DNA of 50,174 bases. It comes from Vulcanimicrobiota bacterium (lineage in GTDB: Bacteria > Vulcanimicrobiota > Vulcanimicrobiia > Vulcanimicrobiales > Vulcanimicrobiaceae). This document shows, piece after piece, positions 33,848 to 41,470 of this stretch. The stretch's first letter is position 1. Every line of letters begins with the position of its first letter. A model generated the notes under the pieces. That model did no database searches. It was not told the DNA's origin and saw only the letters and a list, made by a program, of their open reading frames with translations. The stretch covers positions 1 through 50,174 of the forward strand of contig JASHPI010000155.1 in the NCBI GenBank assembly GCA_030038215.1, in the 5' to 3' direction. The translations under genes were made by a program, and so were the position numbers.

Positions 33848-34681
33848 TTAGCTTCCCGATACGACCACGATCGGGTTGGCTAAGTAGTCGATCCCGGCGT
33901 TCTGCAGAATCGTCTTCCCCTGACCGGTGAGGATGAACGCCTCGAAGGCGGTTGCCTGCGCGGGATGCGGCGCGTCGCGCAGCCGCGCGATCGTATAGGT
34001 AATTTTGTCGCTCATCGATGCTTTTCCGGGAAGCGGCACGAAGTGCAAGCCGCGCGCGACCGCTTCGGTTTTGTAGAAGAAGCCGACGTCGGCTTGTCCC
34101 GTGTCGATGCGTGCCAGCAAATCCTCTTCGGGGAAGATCTGCGCGTCATTCTCGGGATCCCCTAGGATGCGCTTCGCGCCGTCGGGGCCGGCCAGAATCG
34201 TCACCGCCGCGATGGTGTACACGCCTTTCGGATCGAGCTTCGGATCGGTCCGTCCGATCGAAAGGCCCGGCGTCGAGAGCGCAGCAACGATCGAAGTCTT
34301 GCCGGCAGCGACGCCGGCGAAGAGCGCCGCCTGGCGGGACCGGTCCGACCATCCGATGCCGAGGCTCGTTCCGGCGAACGTGGTCGCGTGCGCGACCTTC
34401 GCGCCGAGGCCCATGACCAGCTTCGGATCGACGCTGATGAAGATGTCGGGATTCTTCGTGCCGGCGGCGATGAGGTTCGCGAGCATCTTGCTGCCGGCGC
34501 CCTGGCCCTGAAAATCGATTCCTTGCTGGGCGAGCGCGGCTTTGATCGGGCCTTCCATCGGCGTCACCAGCGACCCCGCATAGGCGACCGAGACGACGCC
34601 GCGCGTTTGAGCGACCGCGGACGCGAGCGTCAGCGACCCCGCGACCGCGAGGACGAGCATCCAGCGGACCACGTTTGTCAT
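33848..34681 (-). CDS. Molybdate/tungstate-type ABC substrate-binding protein
   Basis: A 277-residue periplasmic binding protein with a signal peptide (residues 1-25). Segments such as VSVAYAGSLVTPMEGPIKAAL, FQGQGAGSKMLANLIAAG, PDIFISVDPKLV, and a C-terminal FILTGQGKTILQNAGI resemble WtpA/ModA-type oxyanion-binding proteins. A Mop-like gene 10 bases upstream on the same strand supports molybdate or tungstate binding. No permease or ATPase gene is in the window, so transport partners must be elsewhere or the protein acts alone. Confidence 0.83.
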   Translation of the reverse strand: MTNVVRWMLVLAVAGSLTLASAVAQTRGVVSVAYAGSLVTPMEGPIKAALAQQGIDFQGQGAGSKMLANLIAAGTKNPDIFISVDPKLVMGLGAKVAHATTFAGTSLGIGWSDRSRQAALFAGVAAGKTSIVAALSTPGLSIGRTDPKLDPKGVYTIAAVTILAGPDGAKRILGDPENDAQIFPEEDLLARIDTGQADVGFFYKTEAVARGLHFVPLPGKASMSDKITYTIARLRDAPHPAQATAFEAFILTGQGKTILQNAGIDYLANPIVVVSGS

Positions 34682-34691
34682 CGCAAACCCC

Positions 34692-34895
34692 TCACTTTCC
34701 GATCATCACTTCGGTTGCTTTGATGATGACGACGACCTCATCGCCCGCCTTCAGGCCAAGTCGCTTGGCGGAAGCAGCGGTAATCGCGGCAGCGATGCTC
34801 GCGGGCTCGATCGCAACCTCGACCTCGGCCATGACGGCGCCCTCCGAGACGCTCTTGACGCGACCGCGGATTTGATTGCGTGCACTGATTTCCAT
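34692..34895 (-). CDS. Mop/TOBE molybdopterin- or oxyanion-binding small protein
   Basis: A 67-residue single Mop-type TOBE domain: ARNQIRGRVKSVSEGAVMAEVEV, followed by IAAAITAASAKRLGLKAGDEVVVIIKATEVMI. Molbindins of this length assemble into hexamers that store molybdate or tungstate in the cytoplasm. A good ribosome-binding site (GAAAGGATAGCGC before the ATG) fixes the start. It precedes the substrate-binding-protein gene by 10 bases, forming a two-gene operon, and is divergent from the Popeye-like gene across 16 bases. Confidence 0.88.
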   Translation of the reverse strand: MEISARNQIRGRVKSVSEGAVMAEVEVAIEPASIAAAITAASAKRLGLKAGDEVVVIIKATEVMIGK

Positions 34896-34911
34896 GCGCT
34901 ATCCTTTCGAG

Positions 34912-35595
34912 ATGGCGAACCCGATCATCTGGCTCACGCTTTCCAACGTTCTCTATCTGATCTCCTATTCCGCGCGCGACATCCTATGGCTACGGATTCT
35001 CACGGTGGCCGCGGCGTCGTTACTGATCCCGTACTATGCGATGCAGTCTCCTCCGCTGCAAGCCCCGATTGGGTGGAGTGGCGTTTTTATCGTTATTAAC
35101 TTCTATTGGATCGTCCGGCTGTTGATCGAGCGCCGGCCGGTGCACTTTACGCCGGATGAAGCGCGCCTGCGGGAGATATCCTTCCCATCGCTGACGCCGC
35201 GCGAAGCGCGCGACCTCTATGCGATGGGCGTGTGGGACGAGGTTGCCTCGGACATGTCGCTGGTCAAGCACGATCGCGACAGCGACCGGTTCTCGGTCAT
35301 TTTGCACGGAGATGCCGACGTACTCTACCGCAAGACCACGATCTCGCAACTGGGCGAGGGTCAGTTCGTCGGCCAGCTCGACCTCCATGCCGATAAGTTC
35401 GGCGACTTGGATATCTTGACGCGGACGGCGATGCGCGTGATGTGCTGGCCTCGCGACAGGCTGCAAGCTTTTCTCGAGAAGCGCCCCGACGTCGCGCTGG
35501 CTCTAGAGCGAAGCGTGAGTTTCGAGGTATGGCGGATCCTCGGCAAGACGCTGACGAGACTCAGCGGACCTGAGAACTCGACGAGCCAGGGCTAA
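34912..35595 (+). CDS. Popeye-domain-like membrane protein
   Basis: A 227-residue protein: three hydrophobic helices in the first about 85 residues ([48 protein letters not shown]), then a cyclic-nucleotide-binding-like beta-barrel domain. Segments resembling animal POPDC proteins are visible: [49 protein letters not shown], and a final helix [17 protein letters not shown] proteins bind cAMP; the residues needed for that cannot be confirmed here. ATG 34912 is chosen; ATG 34894 would overlap the divergent gene. The 3' end overlaps the convergent aldo/keto reductase by 4 bases. Confidence 0.78.
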   Translation: MANPIIWLTLSNVLYLISYSARDILWLRILTVAAASLLIPYYAMQSPPLQAPIGWSGVFIVINFYWIVRLLIERRPVHFTPDEARLREISFPSLTPREARDLYAMGVWDEVASDMSLVKHDRDSDRFSVILHGDADVLYRKTTISQLGEGQFVGQLDLHADKFGDLDILTRTAMRVMCWPRDRLQAFLEKRPDVALALERSVSFEVWRILGKTLTRLSGPENSTSQG

Positions 35596-36485
35596 TCCGT
35601 GGCGTCGAGTTCTTGCATCGCGCGGTCATCGAGGGCCAGCTGCGCCGCATCGGTGTTTTCGCGCAGGTGCGAGACTTGCGACGTTCCGGGAATCGGGAGC
35701 ATCACGGGCGACTTGGCAAGCAGCCACGCGAGCGCGACCTGCGAGGGCAGCGCACCGATTCGCTCGGCGACGCGCGCGACCGCCCCGCCCGGCTGTGCGA
35801 GATCGCCGGTCGCGAGCGGGAACCAGGGAATGAAGCCCAGGCGCTCGCGCGTGCAGTACTCGAGGACCTGCTCGGAGTTGCGATACGCGAGGTTGTACTG
35901 GTTCTGCACCGAGACGATCGTCGCGAGCCGGCGAACCGCTTCTATTTGCGCGACGCTGACTTCGGAGAGGCCGATGTGGCGGATCTTGCCGGCGCGCTGC
36001 AGCTCCAGGAGCGCGCCGATCTGATCTTCCATAGGCACCTTCGGATCGATGCGGTGTAGCTGCAGCAGATCGATGAACTCGAGGCGCAGGCGGCGCAGGC
36101 TGCCTTCGACGGCGCTGCGCAGGTGTTCGGGGCGCCCGTCTTCCACCCACTGCCCGGGACCCGGCCGGGTAAAGCCGGCCTTCGTGGCGATCACGAGATC
36201 TTTAGGGTAGGGATGGAGCGCCTCCGCGATCAGCCGCTCCGAAACCTCGGGACCGTATGAGTCGGCGGTGTCGATGAGCGTGATTCCCAGCTCGATCGCG
36301 GTGCGAAGAACCGCGATCGCTTCGTCGCGATCGGCCGGCTCGCCCCAGATGCCCTCGCCGGTCAGGCGCATCGCCCCAAACCCCAGGCGGTAGACGGGCA
36401 GGTCGCCGCCGATGTTGAACGTGCCGCTCGCTTGCGCGGGACGAGCGGGGTCGTGCGGCGCGACGCTTTGCTCTGACGGGATCAT
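35592..36485 (-). CDS. Aldo/keto reductase
   Basis: A 297-residue (alpha/beta)8 aldo/keto reductase that reduces carbonyls with NADPH. The catalytic tetrad residues are visible: Asp in LIDTADSYG, the Tyr of the same motif, Lys in VIATKAGF, and His in LLQLHRID. The C-terminal cofactor segment has [24 protein letters not shown] upstream of ATG 36485 supports the start. The N-terminal 25 residues before [20 protein letters not shown] are an extension. Similar to the YdbC / pyridoxal-reductase-like AKRs that begin with G-MRL; natural substrate unknown. Confidence 0.93.
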   Translation of the reverse strand: MIPSEQSVAPHDPARPAQASGTFNIGGDLPVYRLGFGAMRLTGEGIWGEPADRDEAIAVLRTAIELGITLIDTADSYGPEVSERLIAEALHPYPKDLVIATKAGFTRPGPGQWVEDGRPEHLRSAVEGSLRRLRLEFIDLLQLHRIDPKVPMEDQIGALLELQRAGKIRHIGLSEVSVAQIEAVRRLATIVSVQNQYNLAYRNSEQVLEYCTRERLGFIPWFPLATGDLAQPGGAVARVAERIGALPSQVALAWLLAKSPVMLPIPGTSQVSHLRENTDAAQLALDDRAMQELDATD

Positions 36486-36573
36486 GGCAATCTCCTTAGG
36501 TGCGAGGTGTCAGCCAGAACCCCCCGGCGCAACGCAACGATGCACCGCGCCCCCGGGCTCGAATAGCACGGGC

Positions 36574-37026
36574 ATGACGACCGAAGTATCGCGCGAGGGC
36601 TTTCTGATCAGCACCGATCCGGCGCGGCTCGATCTCGATGCGATCGAGCGCCTTTTGCGGAGCAGCTATTGGGCCGCCGATCGCCCGCGCGATGCGATCG
36701 AACGTTCGGTGCGCAACTCGCTCTGCCTCGGCCTGTACGACCTGCAAGACGGCCGTCAGATCGGGTTCACGCGCGCCGTAACCGATTATGCGACGTTTGC
36801 TTGGCTCTGCGACGTCATCGTCGACGAAGCGTATCGCGGCCGGGGCCTTGGGAAGTGGATGATGGAGACGATTTTTTCGGATCCTGCCCTGGGGAGCATC
36901 GGCCGTTGGATACTGGCAACGCTCGATGCGGAAAAGCTCTACGCACGCTACGGCTTTAGCTCACTCGCGCGCGCCGAGCGTTGGATGGAGCGAGTCCTCT
37001 CAAGAAACGACTGCACGCAATGTTAG
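36574..37026 (+). CDS. GNAT-family N-acetyltransferase
   Basis: A 150-residue GNAT acetyltransferase. The acetyl-CoA-binding motif A is VIVDEAYRGRGLGKWMMETI (residues about 83-102; RGRGLGKW), preceded by a central strand (FAWLCDV). The N-terminus resembles SSYWAADRP-DAIERSV, typical of the 'GNAT family' close to PhnO-like or YkwB-like proteins. The C-terminal KLYARYGF motif is conserved in this group. ATG 36574 is chosen since upstream in-frame codons lie in the divergent promoter region. It overlaps the convergent UDG-like gene by 4 bases. Substrate amine unknown. Confidence 0.9.
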   Translation: MTTEVSREGFLISTDPARLDLDAIERLLRSSYWAADRPRDAIERSVRNSLCLGLYDLQDGRQIGFTRAVTDYATFAWLCDVIVDEAYRGRGLGKWMMETIFSDPALGSIGRWILATLDAEKLYARYGFSSLARAERWMERVLSRNDCTQC

Positions 37027-37805
37027 CCCCAGCCGGGCGCATCGGGTATGCCGGCCAGCTGCCGCGCGCAGACGAGCAGTTCGGTTTCGTTTCCAAACCC
37101 CTTGAGATTGCGCTTGCGCCGGTTGACTTCTAGGTGCGAGGGATGAGTGGCGTTGACGAAGACGACGCCGTCACGCCGGCGTAGCGGTTCGATGTCGAGG
37201 TGGCGGATGCGAACGTGACGCGGAGATCGTAACCGGCCGAGAGACCAGTCGGAGCCGAAGAAGGGACTTACAAACCACGCGCTCGGATTTCCCAGTGAGA
37301 TGACCAGTTTGATGTCGAGCGCCTGGATTACTTCGCGCAAGTACCAGCGATAGGCGTTGGTAAACGCGATGTCGTCGCGCATCGGATGATGGTTCTGCTC
37401 TTTCGAGCTGCCGGCGCGCATGACCGGCCAGGCATTTGTGTAGAAACAATCGCCCAGAGAAAACCCGGCTTCTTGCAACATCCGCTCGGCGCCATAAACG
37501 GTTGCGTTCGTATGATGTTTCTCTCGCGCGAGATATTCAAAGAACGACGATTCATTTCCCCAGTCGCTACCGAGAACTACCGTCGAGACGCGGTCGCGCC
37601 CGGGATCGTAAAGGCCGAGATCGGCCGGAAAGAACGACATGCCGAGGCGATAGAGCGGCGTTCCCGCAAATGACTTACAGTCGTTGCGCACTGGGAAACA
37701 CGCCAGGCGCTCGCGGAGTGCGAGCACTCGATCGCCGACGGTCGGGCGCGGCGCTTCGGCGAAGCGAGCGCGCGCATCGACCAGAACTGCTGCTGCCGCC
37801 GTCAT
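37023..37805 (-). CDS. Uracil-DNA glycosylase superfamily-like protein
   Basis: From ATG 37805 a 260-residue protein. Motifs fit the UDG-fold superfamily: VVLGSDWGNESSFF in place of motif A, GDCFYTNAWPV (strand with Asn), LVISLGNPSAWF and NATHPSHLEVNRR in place of the HPS motif near the C-terminus. It is not one of the well-known UDG families, so DNA-repair activity is a guess. The start overlaps the stop of the upstream 51-residue gene by 1 base, indicating translational coupling. A longer open frame to 38099 exists but reads a different frame of that small gene. Confidence 0.6.
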   Translation of the reverse strand: MTAAAAVLVDARARFAEAPRPTVGDRVLALRERLACFPVRNDCKSFAGTPLYRLGMSFFPADLGLYDPGRDRVSTVVLGSDWGNESSFFEYLAREKHHTNATVYGAERMLQEAGFSLGDCFYTNAWPVMRAGSSKEQNHHPMRDDIAFTNAYRWYLREVIQALDIKLVISLGNPSAWFVSPFFGSDWSLGRLRSPRHVRIRHLDIEPLRRRDGVVFVNATHPSHLEVNRRKRNLKGFGNETELLVCARQLAGIPDAPGWG

Positions 37806-37960
37806 CAGTTCCACGCCCCCGTAAGGTCGATCAGCGCCATCACCCAACGGTCGCCGATTCTCGCGCGGGCGATGTAGCCTTTCGGCACGTGGTCGTAGAT
37901 GTAAAACCCGGCGCTTAGCGCTTCGGTGACGGAACGAAAGATACGCATACCATGTGCCAT
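37805..37960 (-). CDS. 51-residue protein coupled to the UDG-like gene
   Basis: A short gene: ATG 37960 is preceded by AAGGAA at ideal spacing, and its stop overlaps the next gene's ATG (TGATG). The product reads MAHGMRIFRSVTEALSAG, then FYIYDHVPKGYIARARIG and a hydrophobic WVMALIDLTGAWN end. The pattern suggests a small alpha/beta domain and the codon use is like its neighbours. No family recognised. A hairpin ending the upstream transcript lies just before it, so its own promoter should sit in about 37961-37990. Confidence 0.6.
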   Translation of the reverse strand: MAHGMRIFRSVTEALSAGFYIYDHVPKGYIARARIGDRWVMALIDLTGAWN

Positions 37961-37987
37961 CAAGAGCAATTCCTTGTGATCGATGAA

Positions 37988-38031
37988 GGGGGAAACGTCG
38001 TGGCGGATGCGTGGCCCGACCCGCCACGACG
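37988..38031 (-). terminator. Intrinsic terminator of the TonB-C-like gene
   Basis: An 11-bp perfect inverted repeat (CGTCGTGGCGG/CCGCCACGACG) with a 14-base loop, followed on the minus strand by TTTCCCCC. It lies 17 bases beyond the stop of the gene ending at 38048. Confidence 0.7.
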
Positions 38032-38047
38032 CGCTTTGGATCCGGCG

Positions 38048-38515
38048 TCAGTTGGAAAAGGAAACGCGGTAGAGCACGTCGTCTGCAGCCGGTTTGCATC
38101 CGACGAACGCCGCCGCGTAGCGCGATTCGCGAGCCACGCGCATCGCCTCGAAGTCGAGGAGCGCGTCGCCCGTGGATTGCGCGATCGTAACGTTAAGGAT
38201 CTGGCCTGCCGCCGAGAGGTCGACCCGCAAGACGGCCTCTCCGCCCGTGGGTGATTCTTCCGGTGTGCTGACGGCGGGGCTGCCGATGAGCCGCGCGCCG
38301 TGGTCTTCGCATGCGGAGACCGCGACCACGTTGGCCGTTGCCGGCCGAGGCGCGAGGGCGGAGGCGACGGCGAGCGCCGCCACCATGAGTTGCGGGCCCC
38401 AGCCGTGGAAAACCGGACCAGGAAGCCGCTTCAGGGCGGCAACGGCGGCCTCGTCCTCCGGGCCTGCGGGATTGCGGGTGTTGAGCTGCTGCGTCTCGTC
38501 GATGCGTCGCACGGT
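38048..38515 (-). CDS. TonB C-terminal-domain-like membrane-anchored protein
   Basis: A 155-residue protein: a cytoplasmic N-terminal part (about 45 residues), one hydrophobic helix (VAALAVASALA), and an exported domain with AVLRVDLSAAGQILNVTIAQSTG, LLDFEAMRVARES and YRVSFS. This matches the TonB C-terminal domain fold used by energy transducers. The start at 38515 has GGAGG close to the ATG. Two cysteines (VSACED and VGCKP) may pair. ExbB/ExbD partners are not in the window, so role is uncertain. Confidence 0.72.
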   Translation of the reverse strand, partial: TVRRIDETQQLNTRNPAGPEDEAAVAALKRLPGPVFHGWGPQLMVAALAVASALAPRPATANVVAVSACEDHGARLIGSPAVSTPEESPTGGEAVLRVDLSAAGQILNVTIAQSTGDALLDFEAMRVARESRYAAAFVGCKPAADDVLYRVSFSN

Positions 38516-38665
38516 CATTTCCTCCGTGCAGCGATTATGAAAGCGCGCCGGCGCGCCCGACAGCGACACTGTGACACTTCATTTGTACAGTTCAACCAGG
38601 GCGCGTCAGCGCCGGACTCGAACGCCTGCGCGTTCAGCGGCACGTACAGGTCGCGCAGGTGAGGC

Positions 38666-41146
38666 GTGAAGGATCCGGTCGAGTCGAGCTTCGGCTCGCT
38701 CTTACGACAGTTACGGTTGGAGCGGCGGCTCTCACAAGAAGAGCTGGCCGAACGCGCCCGCATGAGCGTCGCGGCGATCAGCGCGATCGAGCGCGGTAGC
38801 CGGCAGGCTCCGTACCGCAGCACCGTCGACCTCTTAGCCGATGGCCTCGCTATCGAGGGAGAGGCCCGTGCCCGGCTTCACTCGCTGGCGCAGCGGCGGC
38901 GTAAGGCTCGTGCCTTGCCGAGTCGTCTCGCGCCGGCGCGCAGCGTGCCGAATAATCTCCCCTTGCAGCTGACGTCGTTCGTGGATCGCACCGAAGAGCG
39001 AGCCAACGTTGAAGCCTTGCTGCGCAGGTATCGTCTGGTGACCCTGACGGGGGCCGGCGGCATCGGTAAGACGCGCCTCGCCCTCGAGGTGGCCTCCGAG
39101 ATGCTTGGCGTGTTTGAAGACGGCGCATGGCTTGTCGAGTTGGCCCCGTTGAACGACGGCGCTCTCGTTCCCAACGCGATTGCGACGGTTTTGGGCGTGC
39201 AAGAGGATCCAGGGCGCGCACTGCGCGAGACGATCAACGCCCAACTCAAAAGCAAGGCTCTGCTTTTGATCCTCGACAACTGCGAGCACGTTCTCGGCTC
39301 CCTCGCCGTTACCGTTGACGCGATGCTGCGCAGCTGTGCTGGGATTCGCGTGCTCTGCACGAGCATCGAGCCGCTCGGCATTGCCGGCGAGCACGTATAC
39401 TCCACGCCGTCGTTGCCGGCGCCGGCGCGTAACGTCACTTCCGCACTGACGGCGCCCGAAGCGCTCGGTTACGCATCGGTCGCGCTCTTCGCCGATCGCG
39501 CGCAGGCGGCGAATGCGAGTTTCGAGCTGACCGACGACCATGCGCCTATCGTGGGTAACTTGTGCCGGCGTTTAGACGGAATCGCGCTTGCCGTCGAGCT
39601 TGCCGCGGCACGCGTCGGCACCATGCCGGTCAAAACGCTGGCCGAGAAGCTCGATGAACGCTTTCGTCTGCTTACGTACGGAAATCGTGCCGGTCCTCGC
39701 CGTCAGCAGACGCTTCAGGCGCTGATCGATTGGAGCTACAATCTGCTCTCCGAATCGGAGCGGTCGCTATTCTGCAGGCTGGCGGCGTTCGCAGGCGGCT
39801 TCACGGTCGATCTCGCGACGGCGCTCTGGAACAAGCGTGACGCGCTCGACGTCTTGGGTTCGCTCGTGAAGAAATCGCTGGTGCAAACCGAGGTAGCCGG
39901 CGACGCTCCGCGCTATCGGCTGCTCGAGTCGACGCGCCTGTTCGCGCGCGAGAGGTTGATCGAACGGGACGAATTGGATTCGGTGAGCGCCGCGCACGCC
40001 GCGGCAATGTTGGAGCTCGCCGAGCGGCTGGAGATTGCCTACGAAACAATGCCGGACCGCGGCTGGAAGGCGCTCGCGGAGCCGGAGCTGGAGAACTGGC
40101 GAGCGGCGCTGGAGTGGTCGCTCGGCTCGCGGCGTGACGTTCCACTCGGCCAACGGCTTACGGCGGCGTTGAGTCCGATGTGGGCCACGCAAGCCGCGGT
40201 CGAGGGAGACCGATGGATTCAGGCGGCGATGGAGACGATCGACGAACGGACGCCGCTCGGAGTCGTCGCGCGCCTCGAACTCGCCGAGGCGAACATCGCG
40301 ATGTACCTCACTCTGTGGAAGCCGATGCTAACGGCGGCGCGGCGCGCGATGGAGTTGTTTGAACGCGCCGGCGACGCGGCCGGAGCAATGGAAGGCCGGA
40401 TCATCGCGGGCCGCGCGTTGGCGCTGCTCGGCGATGCCGGTGAGAGTGAGGCACTACTCGCGCCGTCGCTTGACGCGTGCTGGGCATTGAAGAAACCGCG
40501 CCTCGTCGGAATGGCGCTCGAAAGCCTCGCGATGGCGCGCATGACCGCGGGTGACGTCGCCGGCTCGCGTCCGCTCTACGCTCAGGCGCTCGCCGTGCTC
40601 GAGCCGATCGGCGCCGAACGGTCGCTCTCGAACGTCACCGTGAACTTAGCCGGCGCCGAGTTTCGCGGGGGCGATGCCGACGCCGCGTTGCGGTTGGCGA
40701 GTGGGGCGCTGGAAAAATATCGAGCCCTTAATAACCCGCGCGAGGTGCTGGTCATCTGCAACATCGCGGCGTATCTGGTCGCGCTCAGCCGCCTGGACGA
40801 AGCGCGCGACCAAGCCTGGAAGGGGCTGAACCTGGCGCTGGAGCGGCAGATGGATGTGCAAGTCACCTGGGCACTCCAACATCTTGCGGCCATCGCCGCC
40901 CTTCGCTATCGCGATGGCGACAAGCGCGCGGTCAACGCGCGTCGCCGCGCTGCCCGAATTCTCGGTTTCGTCGATGGGCGGCTCGTGGCGCTCGATACGA
41001 CGCGGAAGTACACCGAACAGCACGAGTATGCTGCGCTGCTGACGATGCTGCGCGAGGCTCTCGGGACCGACCAGCTCGCCGCCCTGCTCGGCGAAGGCGA
41101 GAGCTGGTCGATCCACGAGGTGCTCGAGGAGGCGCGCGGCGCCTGA
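38666..41146 (+). CDS. XRE-HTH / NB-ARC ATPase / TPR transcriptional regulator
   Basis: An 826-residue protein starting at GTG 38666. Residues 7-75 form an XRE helix-turn-helix (SLLRQLRLERRLSQEELAERA, AISAIERGSR). Residues about 100-450 form an NB-ARC-type ATPase with P-loop GAGGIGKT (129-136), Walker B LLLILDNCEHV and a GLPLA-like GIALAVELAA. The C-terminal half (about 480-800) is helical, TPR-like. Such proteins (COG3903-type predicted ATPases) are signal-transducing regulators resembling AfsR/LuxR-STAND proteins. It ends 3 bases from the convergent ycaO-tfuA locus; any control of that locus is inference. Confidence 0.9.
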   Translation: MKDPVESSFGSLLRQLRLERRLSQEELAERARMSVAAISAIERGSRQAPYRSTVDLLADGLAIEGEARARLHSLAQRRRKARALPSRLAPARSVPNNLPLQLTSFVDRTEERANVEALLRRYRLVTLTGAGGIGKTRLALEVASEMLGVFEDGAWLVELAPLNDGALVPNAIATVLGVQEDPGRALRETINAQLKSKALLLILDNCEHVLGSLAVTVDAMLRSCAGIRVLCTSIEPLGIAGEHVYSTPSLPAPARNVTSALTAPEALGYASVALFADRAQAANASFELTDDHAPIVGNLCRRLDGIALAVELAAARVGTMPVKTLAEKLDERFRLLTYGNRAGPRRQQTLQALIDWSYNLLSESERSLFCRLAAFAGGFTVDLATALWNKRDALDVLGSLVKKSLVQTEVAGDAPRYRLLESTRLFARERLIERDELDSVSAAHAAAMLELAERLEIAYETMPDRGWKALAEPELENWRAALEWSLGSRRDVPLGQRLTAALSPMWATQAAVEGDRWIQAAMETIDERTPLGVVARLELAEANIAMYLTLWKPMLTAARRAMELFERAGDAAGAMEGRIIAGRALALLGDAGESEALLAPSLDACWALKKPRLVGMALESLAMARMTAGDVAGSRPLYAQALAVLEPIGAERSLSNVTVNLAGAEFRGGDADAALRLASGALEKYRALNNPREVLVICNIAAYLVALSRLDEARDQAWKGLNLALERQMDVQVTWALQHLAAIAALRYRDGDKRAVNARRRAARILGFVDGRLVALDTTRKYTEQHEYAALLTMLREALGTDQLAALLGEGESWSIHEVLEEARGA

Positions 41147-41149
41147 TCG

Positions 41150-41470
41150 CTACGGTGACGAGTTGGTCGGGTCCGCTCCAGGCAGGGGCCCATTCATGCC
41201 GTTAAAGACAACAACAGCGTTGACTCGGTCATCCCTTTGCTGAACGTCGTCGGGAGTCGCGCAATAATATGCGTCCGCCGCATAAGCGCGCATGGCGGCG
41301 ATATCGGCGTCGGTTGGCGCTTCCTTCAATCCGAGCGTCGCCTGGATGAGCGCGCCCAGCCCGGCCCATTTGTTTTTCATACAGGTGACCCATGCATCGC
41401 GCACGTTCTTGTCTTCATAAAGCGCTTGGATGAAGCCGGCTGCCACGGCTTTCTGTTGTGTCGGGTTCAT
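41150..41470 (-). CDS. 106-residue candidate RiPP precursor downstream of ycaO
   Basis: ATG 41470 lies inside the last 56 bases of ycaO and has GAGAGGA about 6 bases upstream, so its translation looks independent yet coupled. The product is helical in the first two thirds (VAAGFIQALYEDKNVRDAW, LGALIQATLGLK, DADIAAMRAYAADAYY), like leader peptides of the nif11 or LigA type. It ends in a flexible, Gly/Pro/Asn-rich segment (NGMNGPLPGADPTNSSP). Cys30 and Cys70 are the only cysteines. Being third in a tfuA-ycaO-small gene unit makes it the best precursor candidate, but no known precursor family was recognised and it could be an accessory protein. Confidence 0.6.
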   Translation of the reverse strand: MNPTQQKAVAAGFIQALYEDKNVRDAWVTCMKNKWAGLGALIQATLGLKEAPTDADIAAMRAYAADAYYCATPDDVQQRDDRVNAVVVFNGMNGPLPGADPTNSSP

